A stretch of DNA of 64,000 nucleotides from Pseudochryseolinea flava. Its GTDB lineage: Bacteria; Bacteroidota; Bacteroidia; Cytophagales; Cyclobacteriaceae. Of the stretch, positions 10,301 to 18,232 are shown one piece after another. Numbering within the stretch: position 1 is the first letter of the stretch; the number at the start of each line of letters is the position of its first letter. Position numbers and translations under genes: made by a program. Location of the stretch: the NCBI RefSeq assembly GCF_003286915.1, contig NZ_QMFY01000007.1, forward strand, positions 124,001-188,000. Direction: 5' to 3'. Below the pieces are notes generated by a model. That model was not told where the DNA came from, searched no databases, and was given only the letters and a program-made list of their open reading frames with translations.

Positions 10301-10810
10301 ATAAGCGGTGGTGGTGATAATTGCGTCACCGTTGCCCAGTACATTGAGAATGGTGGATATGTAGCTGGAAGTATCGTAAAAAATGCTGGCAACCGCTACG
10401 AATGTAAGCCACATCCATATACAGGATGGTGTAACGGTGCCGCTTGGGCGTATGCTCCTGGTGTCGGCGCGCATTGGTCTGATGCATGGACACTTGTTGG
10501 CAGCTGTACATCAGGTGCAAGACAAAGCGTATCGGAAGAAGTTGCATTGACCGACGACGACGGCATGTCGATGTATCCTAATCCAGGGAAATCAAATTCA
10601 TCATCATTTAATTTGACATTCAGCGCAGATCCGGGTCCGTTAAACATCGAATTAAAAGATATCAATGGACGTCGTATCATCGCACGTCAAGGCGCAAAAG
10701 CAACGAAGAACGTTATTGCCGTTGAGACGCCAACGCTTTCACCAGGTGTGTACCTCATCCGTGTACAGGGTGAGCACAAAGCATGGCTTAGAAAATATTT
10801 GGTTCAATAG
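7334..10810 (+). CDS. Multimodular GH18 chitinase with N- and C-terminal chitin-binding modules, T9SS cargo
   Basis: A 1158-aa secreted chitinase. The signal peptide is residues 1-20 (ending LSAQ). A CBM5/12-like Trp-rich module sits unusually at the N-terminus (~22-73), before the GH18 domain (~84-464; AIGGA and DGVDLDLE with catalytic E214, followed by CWWPD rather than the usual Trp-Glu-Tyr context). Three Big_7 repeats (~474-745), a second CBM5/12 (~750-800), two more Big_7 (~804-992), a CBM73-like module (~996-1059) and a T9SS sorting domain (~1076-1158; YPNPG start, RKYLVQ end) follow. It starts 98 bp after chitinase 1, behind that gene's terminator. The GH18 subtype differs from both domains of chitinase 1, suggesting complementary endo/exo activity, which is inference. 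Confidence 0.96.
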   Translation: MKAKLLTLMCCMLITFGLSAQYNFPSCWTPWTANANGWPQGTQVSHKSGNWQAKWSTIAEPGSNGDWTLVSKCGDGGIGPDYTGAQKVIGYLPYWVPDFDFVNYDYGNVTHINIAFNLFKQNNNNYNSADFASIEWGAFHNRKVDSLLFDLGVLAKAHAKGTKVSVAIGGATDFAFLWLMQRYYNDDAKLEQIATFITNYVNTKGIDGVDLDLECWWPDATIAGTTEQGGRVRGDKWGGPDAGPHPAGTGLAKLAQKLRAKMPTKILSAAVFGTSYYGNNYDDALAQYLDYIGLMTYDFTGSWNTSPVGPHASLYKVPLGTYQGQSADNPIYSAEDALEYWMGMAPAAWNHDGGFNVPKAKLCIGVPFYGYDMATRKPNNANGFMAPKWKEIVAEFPNAATSYDPADTRQLGGYVGANGKKIYFETPKGAAEKIKYTKRFGHQGLIIWELTGDVDYNSSSSILKAIKNANTDNPLPVVNLTAPANNATFTPGANVNITATATDNGSVTKVEFFQGTTKLGEDLTSPYSFAWNNVAAGTYQLTAKATDNQNASATSSIVRITVGNAAPTAAITTPANNSSISTGTTVTITATATDSDGTISKVEFFTGTTKLGEDTSSPYTFAWTPTAGSYQLTAKATDNGGATGTSSIINVSVGNAAPITSITSPANNATFAANSTIAITASATDSDGTISKVEFFQGTTKLGEDTSSPYTFSWANVAVGNYALTAKATDNGGAVTTSAIVNISVTAACTAPEWNAQSQYNGNAEVARNGNRYQAKWWTQGQDPLLNSGPDDVWRLLGPCGPGGNISPTATITSPTNNASFTAPASITINATASDTDGTIAKVEFFQGSTKLGEDTSSPYSYTWANVAAGTYTFTAKSTDNGGATGTSSIISITVSPAGNQLPNVSITAPANNATFTAPASVAITASATDTDGTISKVEFFQGATKLGEDTSSPYSYTWTGVTAGTYSLTAKATDNVGGTKTSAAVSITISGGGDNCVTVAQYIENGGYVAGSIVKNAGNRYECKPHPYTGWCNGAAWAYAPGVGAHWSDAWTLVGSCTSGARQSVSEEVALTDDDGMSMYPNPGKSNSSSFNLTFSADPGPLNIELKDINGRRIIARQGAKATKNVIAVETPTLSPGVYLIRVQGEHKAWLRKYLVQ
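8755..10310 (+). repeat. Five Big_7-type repeats in chitinase 2
   Basis: Five Ig-like repeat units begin near 8755, 9020, 9295, 9745 and 10030, with a CBM5/12 module between the third and fourth. The cores KVEFFQGTTKLGED, KVEFFTGTTKLGED and close variants are nearly the same in all five, and their DNA resembles the units in the flanking chitinase genes. Confidence 0.85.
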
Positions 10811-10822
10811 TTAATCATAGAG

Positions 10823-10868
10823 GCTGGAAGATCACGCGTGTCCGTCGTGGTCTCCGGCTTTTTCTTTT
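10823..10868 (+). terminator. Intrinsic terminator after chitinase 2
   Basis: A long GC-rich hairpin, GCTGGAAGATCACG (10823-10836) against CGTGGTCTCCGGC (10846-10858) with one bulged A and two G-U pairs, has a 9-nt loop and is followed by a T-rich tail. It lies 12 bp past the stop codon. Confidence 0.87.
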
Positions 10869-11069
10869 CGAGATATTCCTACAGTTACAGGGTGCTACCG
10901 CTACGAAAAGAAAACGCAGCACTAGTAATCTCATTTTCAATTCAGCACACATTTATTTTGTGCGAAACGCTCACGATTTATTTCAACTCAAGAAACCGAC
11001 GTTAACCAACAGAAAATGTCGGCACATGTTCGAACAAAATCATTATTCAATAAGCACAACACCCAAAAT

Positions 11070-13964
11070 ATGAAAACCCTTACTACAAAATTATCACGGT
11101 GGCTCTTGATGACTTTGACTGTTATCATGACCGCTCTACTTCCGCATCTTGCTTCGGCGCAATTGGGATCGAAAGTGGTCGTCGGATACTTTCACAATTG
11201 GAACAACGCGCAAGCACCATACCATCGCCTCCGTGATGTGAATTCGAAGTACAATGTAATCAACATTGCATTTGCTACACCCGTATCTCACGGTGATATG
11301 AATATGACATTCGTTCCAACGCAACAATCAAAAGCGGAATTCATCGCCGATATTCGCGCGCTACAATCACAAGGGCGTCGCGTGCAGATTTCCATCGGAG
11401 GCGCTGATGCGCCGGTAGAATTAAAAACTGCCAATGATCGTAATAATTTCGTGGCAACGATGAAGACGATTATCGATGAATATGGATTCGATGGCTTTGA
11501 CATCGACCTCGAAGGAACATCTGTTATTCTGGATGCCGGTGATAACAACTTCAAAACTCCAACAACGTCGAAAATCGCGAACTTGATTTCAGCATCGCGA
11601 GAGCTGACAAATTACTACCGTGGCCAAGGAAAGAATTTCTGGCTGACTGCAGCCCCTGAAGTTCAATATGTGCAAGGCGGATACGCAAATTATGGTACCG
11701 CATTCGGCGGCTATCTGCCAGTACTCTACGGAATCAGAGATCTTCTCACATTCGTTCACGTCCAGTACTACAACACTGGGACGCAAGTAGCACTTGATGA
11801 AAAAATCTACGCGCAATCAACGTCAGACTTCATCGTATCCATGACAGAAATGTTGTTACGTGGTTTCCCTGTCGGAAGAAACACAGGCAACATGTTTCCT
11901 GCATTGCGCCAAGATCAAGTAGCTTTCGGTTTACCTGCGACGGGTACAGGAGCGGCTCCCGCCGGCGGATATGTAACACCTGCTAATATCAACAGAGCAC
12001 TAGACTATCTAACAAAAGGAATTTCGTACGGCGGTCAATATGTGACCATCGGAACGTACCCGAATATCCGAGGCATCATGACTTGGTCAATCAATTGGGA
12101 CAAAACATTGAACGATGCATGGGTAAATAATGCTTACGCTTATTTCAGTAACACAGGAGGGAATATTTCGCCAAGCACAAGCATCAGCAGTCCGACCAAC
12201 AACGCAACGTTTACACCCGGATCAACCATCGCCATCACTGCAACCGCTGTTGACTCCGATGGTACGATCAGCAAAGTTGAGTTTTACCAAGGCACCACAA
12301 AACTGGGAGAGGACACGTCGTCGCCTTATACTTTTAACTGGACAAATGTTGCGGCGGGATCATACGCTTTAACAACAAAAGCTACTGACAATTTAGGTGC
12401 GACGGGTACCTCAACCGTTGTGAATGTCGGCGTAGGCAATGCAAATCCTACCACATCAATAACATCACCGGCGAACAATACAACATTTACGCCTGGCACC
12501 AGCATTACGATCTCGGCTTCTGCTTCCGACCAGGATGGAACGATTAGTAAAGTAGAATTTTTTCAAGGTGCAACGAAGCTTGGTGAAGATACATCTTCGC
12601 CGTATTCATTCACTTGGAATAATGTGAGCGCTGGCAATTACACGCTGACAACGAAGGCAACAGACAATGCAGGTGGCACAGGCACATCTCAGGGTATCAC
12701 CGTTTCCGTTTCCGCGGGTTGTAATGTCGCCGCGTGGAATGCAGCAACACAGTACAATGGAACCGCGCGTGTGTCGCGTTCAGGAAACATCTATGAAGCA
12801 AAATGGTGGACGCAAGGAGATGACCCATTGTTAAAAAGCGGTCCTGATGATGTGTGGAAATTAATTGGCCCATGTGGTAACAATGCTTCGCCTACGGCGT
12901 CAATCACTGCACCTGCAAATGGAGTTCAACTCACAGCACCTGCATGCGTAACGATTAACGTAACAGCTTCGGATAGTGATGGGGCTGTAGCAAAAGTAGA
13001 ATTCTATCAAGGTAACACGAAGTTAGGTGAAGATACAACAACACCCTATAGCTTTAGCTGGTGCAACGTTGCCGCTGGAAACTATGCACTCACCGCTCGT
13101 GCAGTTGACAATCTTAATGCAACGGGAACCTCCGGTGTGATCAATATTGCAGTGAACAATGGAGGAAACGTAAGTCCGACAACATCCCTTACGTCGCCAG
13201 CGAACAATGCGACGTTCACCGCTGGAACCGCGATCGCACTTGCCGCGACGGCAAATGATACTGACGGAACAATCGTAAAAGTTGAATTCTTCGCTGGTGG
13301 AACAAAGCTCGGCGAAGATCTTTCTGCGCCGTACACCTTTAGCTGGACCAATGCAGCCGTTGGAACTTACAATCTCACATCGCGCGCCACCGACAACGCT
13401 GGGGCTACTGGCACCTCTGCCATTATAACGATCTCAGTTTCGACAACTGATAACTGCACTACTACGCCTCAATACGTCGAGAACGGTGGATACATTGCAG
13501 GAAGTATTGTAAAAAATGCGGGGAGTCGATACGAATGTAAGCCGCATCCTTTTACAGGCTGGTGTAACGGCGCAGCGTGGGCATATGCTCCGGGAACTGG
13601 TCTCTATTGGAGTGATGCTTGGATCTTGAAAGGAACGTGTAGTGGCGCAAGATCAGCTACTTCGGAACAGGTACTTCTTCAGGAGCAACCAAGCGAAGCA
13701 TTCGATGCCGATGGATTGACTATGTATCCTAATCCATCAGTCGCTGGACAAGAAACTACCATCACGTTTACGTTCTTAGATGATCCAGGCATGATCGACT
13801 TTAGCCTTCGTGATGCTAACGGTGTGTCTGTGATGCAAATTGAAAACAAAGTCGTGAACCGGAATACATTTAGAACAACAATTTCCGGTTTGCCTGCAGG
13901 TGTATACATCATTCGCATTCGTAACGCTAAACGATCTTGGGTGAAGAAATACCTCGTTCAATAG
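11070..13964 (+). CDS. Multimodular GH18 chitinase (ChiD-like catalytic domain), T9SS cargo
   Basis: A 964-aa secreted chitinase. An in-frame ATG at 11016 exists, but the start at 11070 puts a normal signal peptide (MKTLTTKL..., cut after ASA, before Q) at the N-terminus. The GH18 domain (~34-357) is compact and of a different subtype from its neighbours: SIGGA and DGFDIDLEG with catalytic E148, and a late MTWSINWD strand. It is followed by two Big_7 repeats (~362-549), CBM5/12 (~551-604), two Big_7 (~607-792), a CBM73-like module (~794-857) and a T9SS sorting domain (~878-964; YPNPS start, KKYLVQ end). It is the third tandem chitinase, separated from its neighbours by terminators. Confidence 0.95.
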   Translation: MKTLTTKLSRWLLMTLTVIMTALLPHLASAQLGSKVVVGYFHNWNNAQAPYHRLRDVNSKYNVINIAFATPVSHGDMNMTFVPTQQSKAEFIADIRALQSQGRRVQISIGGADAPVELKTANDRNNFVATMKTIIDEYGFDGFDIDLEGTSVILDAGDNNFKTPTTSKIANLISASRELTNYYRGQGKNFWLTAAPEVQYVQGGYANYGTAFGGYLPVLYGIRDLLTFVHVQYYNTGTQVALDEKIYAQSTSDFIVSMTEMLLRGFPVGRNTGNMFPALRQDQVAFGLPATGTGAAPAGGYVTPANINRALDYLTKGISYGGQYVTIGTYPNIRGIMTWSINWDKTLNDAWVNNAYAYFSNTGGNISPSTSISSPTNNATFTPGSTIAITATAVDSDGTISKVEFYQGTTKLGEDTSSPYTFNWTNVAAGSYALTTKATDNLGATGTSTVVNVGVGNANPTTSITSPANNTTFTPGTSITISASASDQDGTISKVEFFQGATKLGEDTSSPYSFTWNNVSAGNYTLTTKATDNAGGTGTSQGITVSVSAGCNVAAWNAATQYNGTARVSRSGNIYEAKWWTQGDDPLLKSGPDDVWKLIGPCGNNASPTASITAPANGVQLTAPACVTINVTASDSDGAVAKVEFYQGNTKLGEDTTTPYSFSWCNVAAGNYALTARAVDNLNATGTSGVINIAVNNGGNVSPTTSLTSPANNATFTAGTAIALAATANDTDGTIVKVEFFAGGTKLGEDLSAPYTFSWTNAAVGTYNLTSRATDNAGATGTSAIITISVSTTDNCTTTPQYVENGGYIAGSIVKNAGSRYECKPHPFTGWCNGAAWAYAPGTGLYWSDAWILKGTCSGARSATSEQVLLQEQPSEAFDADGLTMYPNPSVAGQETTITFTFLDDPGMIDFSLRDANGVSVMQIENKVVNRNTFRTTISGLPAGVYIIRIRNAKRSWVKKYLVQ
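12155..13445 (+). repeat. Four Big_7-type repeats in chitinase 3
   Basis: Four Ig-like units begin near 12155, 12440, 12890 and 13160, interrupted by a CBM5/12 module between the second and third. They share the KVEFxxGxTKLGED core with the ten units in the upstream chitinases, making 14 copies over about 10 kb. Confidence 0.85.
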
Positions 13965-13989
13965 TTTGCTTTCATGTACGCAAATTAGA

Positions 13990-14017
13990 AAGCTGTCTCA
14001 AACGAGGCAGCTTTTTT
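13990..14017 (+). terminator. Intrinsic terminator after chitinase 3
   Basis: A 10-bp stem (AAGCTGTCTC at 13990-13999 with GAGGCAGCTT at 14004-14013) and an AAAC tetraloop are followed directly by six Ts. It lies 26 bp past the stop. Confidence 0.92.
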
Positions 14018-14182
14018 CATATAACCAAACGGACAAGAACTACTTAGGTATGTTAAATGCGAGAACAAAAAGCCTCATGCACCTCGGCGACGAAATCGGT
14101 CGATCACTGAACTGTACCTGCAAATGAGAACGGCCTTTGTTAAATTATAGGATACAAAGAATAATCATAACAATCTCCTCTC

Positions 14183-16861
14183 ATGAAAAAACTGTACTCA
14201 CCAAGGGTGAAGCATACCATCGGCATGCTTTGCCTATTCTTTTCCATGGCGACGGCCTATGCTCAAAATCTTCCTGCTGGCTTTAGTCGCGTAGCTGTAG
14301 CAAGCGGTATCAGCAGTCCCACGGTCATGGCATTCGCACCCGACGGAAGAATATTCGTTGCCCAACAAAACGGCGTGCTACGGATAATCAAAAATGGAAC
14401 GTTGCTTACAACACCTTTCCTTTCACTAAGCGTAAACGCAAGCGGCGAGCGCGGCCTTATTGGTATCGTGCTTGATCCAAATTTTTCGACAAACAATTTT
14501 ATCTACTTGTACTATACCGTATCATCGGGCACGCACAATAGGATTAGTCGTTTTACAGCCAACGGAGATGTCGTTGTACCAGGAAGCGAAGTCGTTGTAT
14601 TGAATCTGGATCCACTCAGCAGTGCAACCAACCACAACGGAGGGGCTATGCATTTTAAGAACGGATTGTTGTATGTTGCCATTGGTGAAAATGCCAATGG
14701 ATCTCATGCTCAAAATTTGGATACGTATCACGGAAAAGTTTTACGAATCAATCCCAACGGGTCTATTCCCCCCGGGAACCCTTTTACAACGGGAAGTGAA
14801 CAACGTAGACGGGTTTGGGCTTACGGACTTCGTAATCCATATACATTCGATATTCAACCTGGAACGGGCCGTGTATTCCTGAACGATGTTGGCCAAGGGA
14901 CATGGGAAGAAATTAATGACGCTACTTCCGGCGGACTAAACTTTGGCTGGCCAAGCGCTGAGGGTAATAGCACCAATCCTGCGTTTACGAATCCTGTCTA
15001 TGCGTATCAACACGGAAGCGGAGATGGTCGTGGATGTGCCATTACCGGAGGTGTATTCTTTAACCCATCGAGCACGAATTATCCCACACAGTATGCAGGA
15101 CGATACTTCTATCAAGACCTATGTAATCAATGGATCAATATGCTTGATCTTTCCACAACACCGGCTACCAGATTACCGTTTGCCACAAGTGTAGGAGGAA
15201 GCATTCTCAGCTTAGATGTAGGAACCGATGGTAACTTGTATTTTCTCGATAGAAACGGCGGGCACCTTTATAAAATCATTTACACGGTAAACAACGCTCC
15301 AACAATTGTAAATCATCCATCCAACACGACTGTTACCGCAGGGCAACCTGCCACATTCTCTGTTACAGCCACGGGTACCGCACCGCTCTCTTACCAATGG
15401 CAAAAGAATAATGTAAACATTTCCGGAGCAACGAATTCGTCTTTTACTATCACATCAACACAAGCCGCGGATGCTGGAAATTATCGTGTGTTAGTTTTAA
15501 ACACAGCAGGCTCGGCTACAAGTAACAACGCGACGCTCACCGTCAACACATTCAATGCACCCCCCACAGCGCAGATCAATACACCAGTAGCCGGTACGTT
15601 GTATCGCGGTGGCGATGTCGTTAGTTTTTCCGGCGACGCGACCGATCCAGAGACAGGAACACTCCCGGCAAGTGCATTTACATGGTCCGTGACTTTTCAT
15701 CACGACACGCACACCCATGATGGCCCGCCGATAGCCAGTGGTGTGAAGAGCGGCACGTTTACCATCCCAAACGCAGGGGAGACATCCGACAATGTTTTCT
15801 ACAGGATCTACCTCATTGTGGAAGATGCTCAGGCACTAAGAGATACCGTCTATAGAGACGTGACACCACGCAAAACCACAATGTCATTTGCCACGCAACC
15901 TGCTGGGCTACAAGTCAGGCTTGATGGACAACCCCTCAATACACCAAGTTCTGTCGTCGGTGTTGAGTCAATACAGAGAACCATCGGCGTTGTAGAACCA
16001 CAAACATTAAACGGTACCACTTACGTTTTCGATCGTTGGCTTCATGGTGGAAATGCATCACAAACAATCTCCACACCAATCAACGATGTTAGCTACACTG
16101 CAGTTTATAAAGTCTCAGGACTGCGTGCGCCGGAAAATCCAAGCAATACCGTGAACGGATTGACATATGACTATTATGAAGGAAGTTGGACTGCATTGCC
16201 AGACTTTCAAACACTCTCTGCTGTTGAACGTGGTCCAATTGCCAATGTCAATCTGTGGCCAAAAAATAGAGATGATGACTATGCATTTCGTTGGACAGGT
16301 TTCATCGATATACCAGCAGATGGAACGTGGACATTTTATACCAGTTCTGATGAGGGAAGCCAACTGTTCATTGGCTCTACGCTTGTTGTGAATAATGATG
16401 GATTGCATACACTTCGTGAAGCATCCGGAAGTATAGCGCTTGCGCGCGGTAAACATGCATTGACAGTAACGTTCTTTGAACAACTTGGAACAGCGAGCAT
16501 CATCACGCGCTACGCTGGACCAGGTGTAGGGAAAAGAGTCATCCCGAATAGCGCATACCATAGACTCGCTAGCGCAACGGCATCATCGTTAGTAGAAAAT
16601 TCCAACGACGCTATCCAAATTTATCCTATTCCTGCGCAACGTGACGTAACCGTTTCACTTGAAGCAACTGTTGGTGAGGAGATTTCCATCTCATTAATCA
16701 ATTTACAGGGACAGCTAATATTCCAAAAGAAATTCTCCGCGAACGCCAACGGACCAAACGCGTTCACACTAGACATTGATGAGGTTCCTGCGAATCTATA
16801 TCGCATTCAAATCCAGCAAGGTGAATTTTTGTATAGTCGCAATTTCGCGATTCGTCGGTAA
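14183..16861 (+). CDS. Secreted PQQ-dependent sugar dehydrogenase homologue with Ig and PA14 domains, T9SS cargo
   Basis: An 892-aa secreted protein. After a signal peptide (cut after AYA, before Q, residues ~26-28) comes a glucose/sorbosone dehydrogenase six-bladed beta-propeller (~30-365), with the family's NHNGG segment (N150-H151) and a YGLRNPYTF segment. Such domains oxidise aldose sugars using PQQ. An Ig-like domain (~370-455), a PKD/Ig-like segment (~460-570), a PA14 domain (~650-790; typical DYYEG and TSSDEGSQLFI segments) that often binds carbohydrate, and a T9SS sorting domain (~812-892; YPIP start, SRNFAIRR end) follow. Placed after the chitinases, it may oxidise released sugars or bind polymer; the substrate is unknown. 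A hairpin follows the stop. Confidence 0.9.
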   Translation: MKKLYSPRVKHTIGMLCLFFSMATAYAQNLPAGFSRVAVASGISSPTVMAFAPDGRIFVAQQNGVLRIIKNGTLLTTPFLSLSVNASGERGLIGIVLDPNFSTNNFIYLYYTVSSGTHNRISRFTANGDVVVPGSEVVVLNLDPLSSATNHNGGAMHFKNGLLYVAIGENANGSHAQNLDTYHGKVLRINPNGSIPPGNPFTTGSEQRRRVWAYGLRNPYTFDIQPGTGRVFLNDVGQGTWEEINDATSGGLNFGWPSAEGNSTNPAFTNPVYAYQHGSGDGRGCAITGGVFFNPSSTNYPTQYAGRYFYQDLCNQWINMLDLSTTPATRLPFATSVGGSILSLDVGTDGNLYFLDRNGGHLYKIIYTVNNAPTIVNHPSNTTVTAGQPATFSVTATGTAPLSYQWQKNNVNISGATNSSFTITSTQAADAGNYRVLVLNTAGSATSNNATLTVNTFNAPPTAQINTPVAGTLYRGGDVVSFSGDATDPETGTLPASAFTWSVTFHHDTHTHDGPPIASGVKSGTFTIPNAGETSDNVFYRIYLIVEDAQALRDTVYRDVTPRKTTMSFATQPAGLQVRLDGQPLNTPSSVVGVESIQRTIGVVEPQTLNGTTYVFDRWLHGGNASQTISTPINDVSYTAVYKVSGLRAPENPSNTVNGLTYDYYEGSWTALPDFQTLSAVERGPIANVNLWPKNRDDDYAFRWTGFIDIPADGTWTFYTSSDEGSQLFIGSTLVVNNDGLHTLREASGSIALARGKHALTVTFFEQLGTASIITRYAGPGVGKRVIPNSAYHRLASATASSLVENSNDAIQIYPIPAQRDVTVSLEATVGEEISISLINLQGQLIFQKKFSANANGPNAFTLDIDEVPANLYRIQIQQGEFLYSRNFAIRR

Positions 16862-16882
16862 GAAAAAACAATTCTTTCTCTC

Positions 16883-16925
16883 AAGGCCAGCCCAGCAAAA
16901 AGTTTGTGCGCTGGCCTTGTCTTTT
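16883..16925 (+). terminator. Probable terminator after sugar dehydrogenase gene
   Basis: A perfect 9-bp stem, AAGGCCAGC (16883-16891) with GCTGGCCTT (16910-16918), has an 18-nt loop and is followed by a weak T stretch (GTCTTTT). The large loop and short U tract make it a weaker candidate than the terminators after the chitinases. Confidence 0.6.
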
Positions 16926-16961
16926 GCACCCGTGCAGGCACGTGTTTTTCGAAACTCAAGT

Positions 16962-17807
16962 ATGCGATTGATAACACTCTATTTTGTACTGATTTGTCTT
17001 TCAAGACCACATGCGTTTTGCCAGGAAAAAACGCATAGTACTGAACCTTACGCACTGGTGGCCGGAGGTAGCAAAGGTATTGAACACGCCATCGCCGAGG
17101 CACTCGCAAAACGAAAATTCAACCTTATACTTGTCGCGCGCCATTTGGATGCGTTGGAAAATGCAGCGCATCAACTTGAAGAGCGTTACGGCGTTGATGT
17201 GGAAATTCTCCAATACGACTTAAGCGAAGAAACATCGGCGGAAAAAATATCCACTTGGTGCATCGAACGTAAGATCCCATTGAAAGTGCTTTGTAATGTT
17301 GCAGGATACGGCGGCGTGAACGACTACCTCTCACTCCCGCTGGACACACTTCGTTACATGGTTAATCTCAATCTCGAATCGTGCATGGCACTCACACAAT
17401 TATTACTTCCACTGCTGTCGCAAAATAAGCCGGCGTACGTTTTAAATGTATCAAGCATGGCCGGATTTGCACCGATCCCCTCAAAGAACATGTACTCCGC
17501 GACTAAATCGGCCGTGGTATTTTTTAGCTATTCTCTGAGAAATCAGCTTCGTAAAAAAGACATCAGCGTGAGTTGTCTTGCTCCCGGACCGGTGTACACA
17601 AAACCAAGCATAAAAAAAGACACGGAGTCAAAACTTGGCTGGCTCGGTAAAAAAATGGCAGTCCGTCCTCAGCGCGTTGGTGAAGTCTCTGTTAAACGAA
17701 TGTTAAAAGGACGCATGCTGATAATTCCAGGCACACTTGCAAAAACAACATCGGTGCTCATCCGAGTTTTACCACGAGATGGGCCGCCGGTATTTATCAT
17801 CAAGTAG
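16962..17807 (+). CDS. Short-chain dehydrogenase/reductase with N-terminal signal-like segment
   Basis: A 281-aa SDR-family NAD(P)-dependent oxidoreductase. The frame is open further upstream, but a start at 16776 would overlap the previous gene by 86 bp, so the ATG at 16962 is preferred. Classical SDR features are present: a cofactor motif AGGSKGI (residues 34-40, Ala in place of the usual Thr), an NVAG motif (N112), catalytic S164/S165 in NVSSMAG and the YSATK tetrad (Y178, K182). Residues 1-20 form a hydrophobic, signal-peptide-like extension not expected of a cytosolic SDR, and no later ATG would give a typical SDR N-terminus. The substrate is unknown. It follows a probable terminator and precedes a 425-bp gap. 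Confidence 0.88.
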   Translation: MRLITLYFVLICLSRPHAFCQEKTHSTEPYALVAGGSKGIEHAIAEALAKRKFNLILVARHLDALENAAHQLEERYGVDVEILQYDLSEETSAEKISTWCIERKIPLKVLCNVAGYGGVNDYLSLPLDTLRYMVNLNLESCMALTQLLLPLLSQNKPAYVLNVSSMAGFAPIPSKNMYSATKSAVVFFSYSLRNQLRKKDISVSCLAPGPVYTKPSIKKDTESKLGWLGKKMAVRPQRVGEVSVKRMLKGRMLIIPGTLAKTTSVLIRVLPRDGPPVFIIK

Positions 17808-18232
17808 GAAGTGATAAGTAGCGTTCTCTATTTTTTAATATCACCTAAAAGCGTAAATAAAATCCGTTCACTGAAATAACGTTTAGCACTCTTTAACGCC
17901 TGCGATAATTTAAATGTCTTTGTTTGTTTTTCATTCCATAATTCAGCGGGGGCGGAGATGAGCGTTTTAACTTGTGTTGAATTCATAAGACATGGATTTA
18001 AGCACCGACAACGAAAAATTAATGCCTACTAGTTCCATCTTGTACTGAGAATTTGAATCATCAAACCAAGTAAAATATTTTTTTTCGACAATATCCTGAA
18101 CACAACGTGGCTATGGGCAACCAATCAAATAATAAAACCACCTATGTAAACGTTTTCAAAATCAATCTATAAAATTTGTAGTCTTGTAACCGACCTTAAA
18201 ACCGGCGTATTGAAGTGCACAAGGTCAACCCC
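17808..18232. other. Intergenic region with one possible small minus-strand gene
   Basis: This 425-bp gap separates the SDR and DUF5916 genes. Apart from the possible 52-codon minus-strand frame listed separately, it is AT-rich. No clear terminator for the SDR gene was seen, and no perfect TAnnTTTG box lies in front of the DUF5916 gene (the nearest is TA, three bases, TTTG at 18170-18178). Confidence 0.4.
17828..17986 (-). CDS. Possible small hypothetical protein (52 aa)
   Basis: An ATG-initiated minus-strand frame of 52 codons ending in TAG. The product starts MNSTQVKTLIS and ends LLGDIKK, is rich in Lys, Ala and Leu, and could form an amphipathic helix. It has balanced, protein-like composition, unlike most random frames of this length. 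It lies alone between two plus-strand genes, and no homologue or promoter is recognised. It could equally be a decayed gene tail or chance. Confidence 0.3.
   Translation of the reverse strand: MNSTQVKTLISAPAELWNEKQTKTFKLSQALKSAKRYFSERILFTLLGDIKK

Noticed and set aside
11016-11069. Upstream ATG of chitinase 3 as start
   Set aside because: It would place 18 polar residues before an otherwise normal signal peptide.
3580-13445. Regularly recurring repeats that might suggest a CRISPR array
   Set aside because: Units are ~270 bp, coding and in frame, with conserved Ig-like protein sequence; there are no short repeats with unique spacers.
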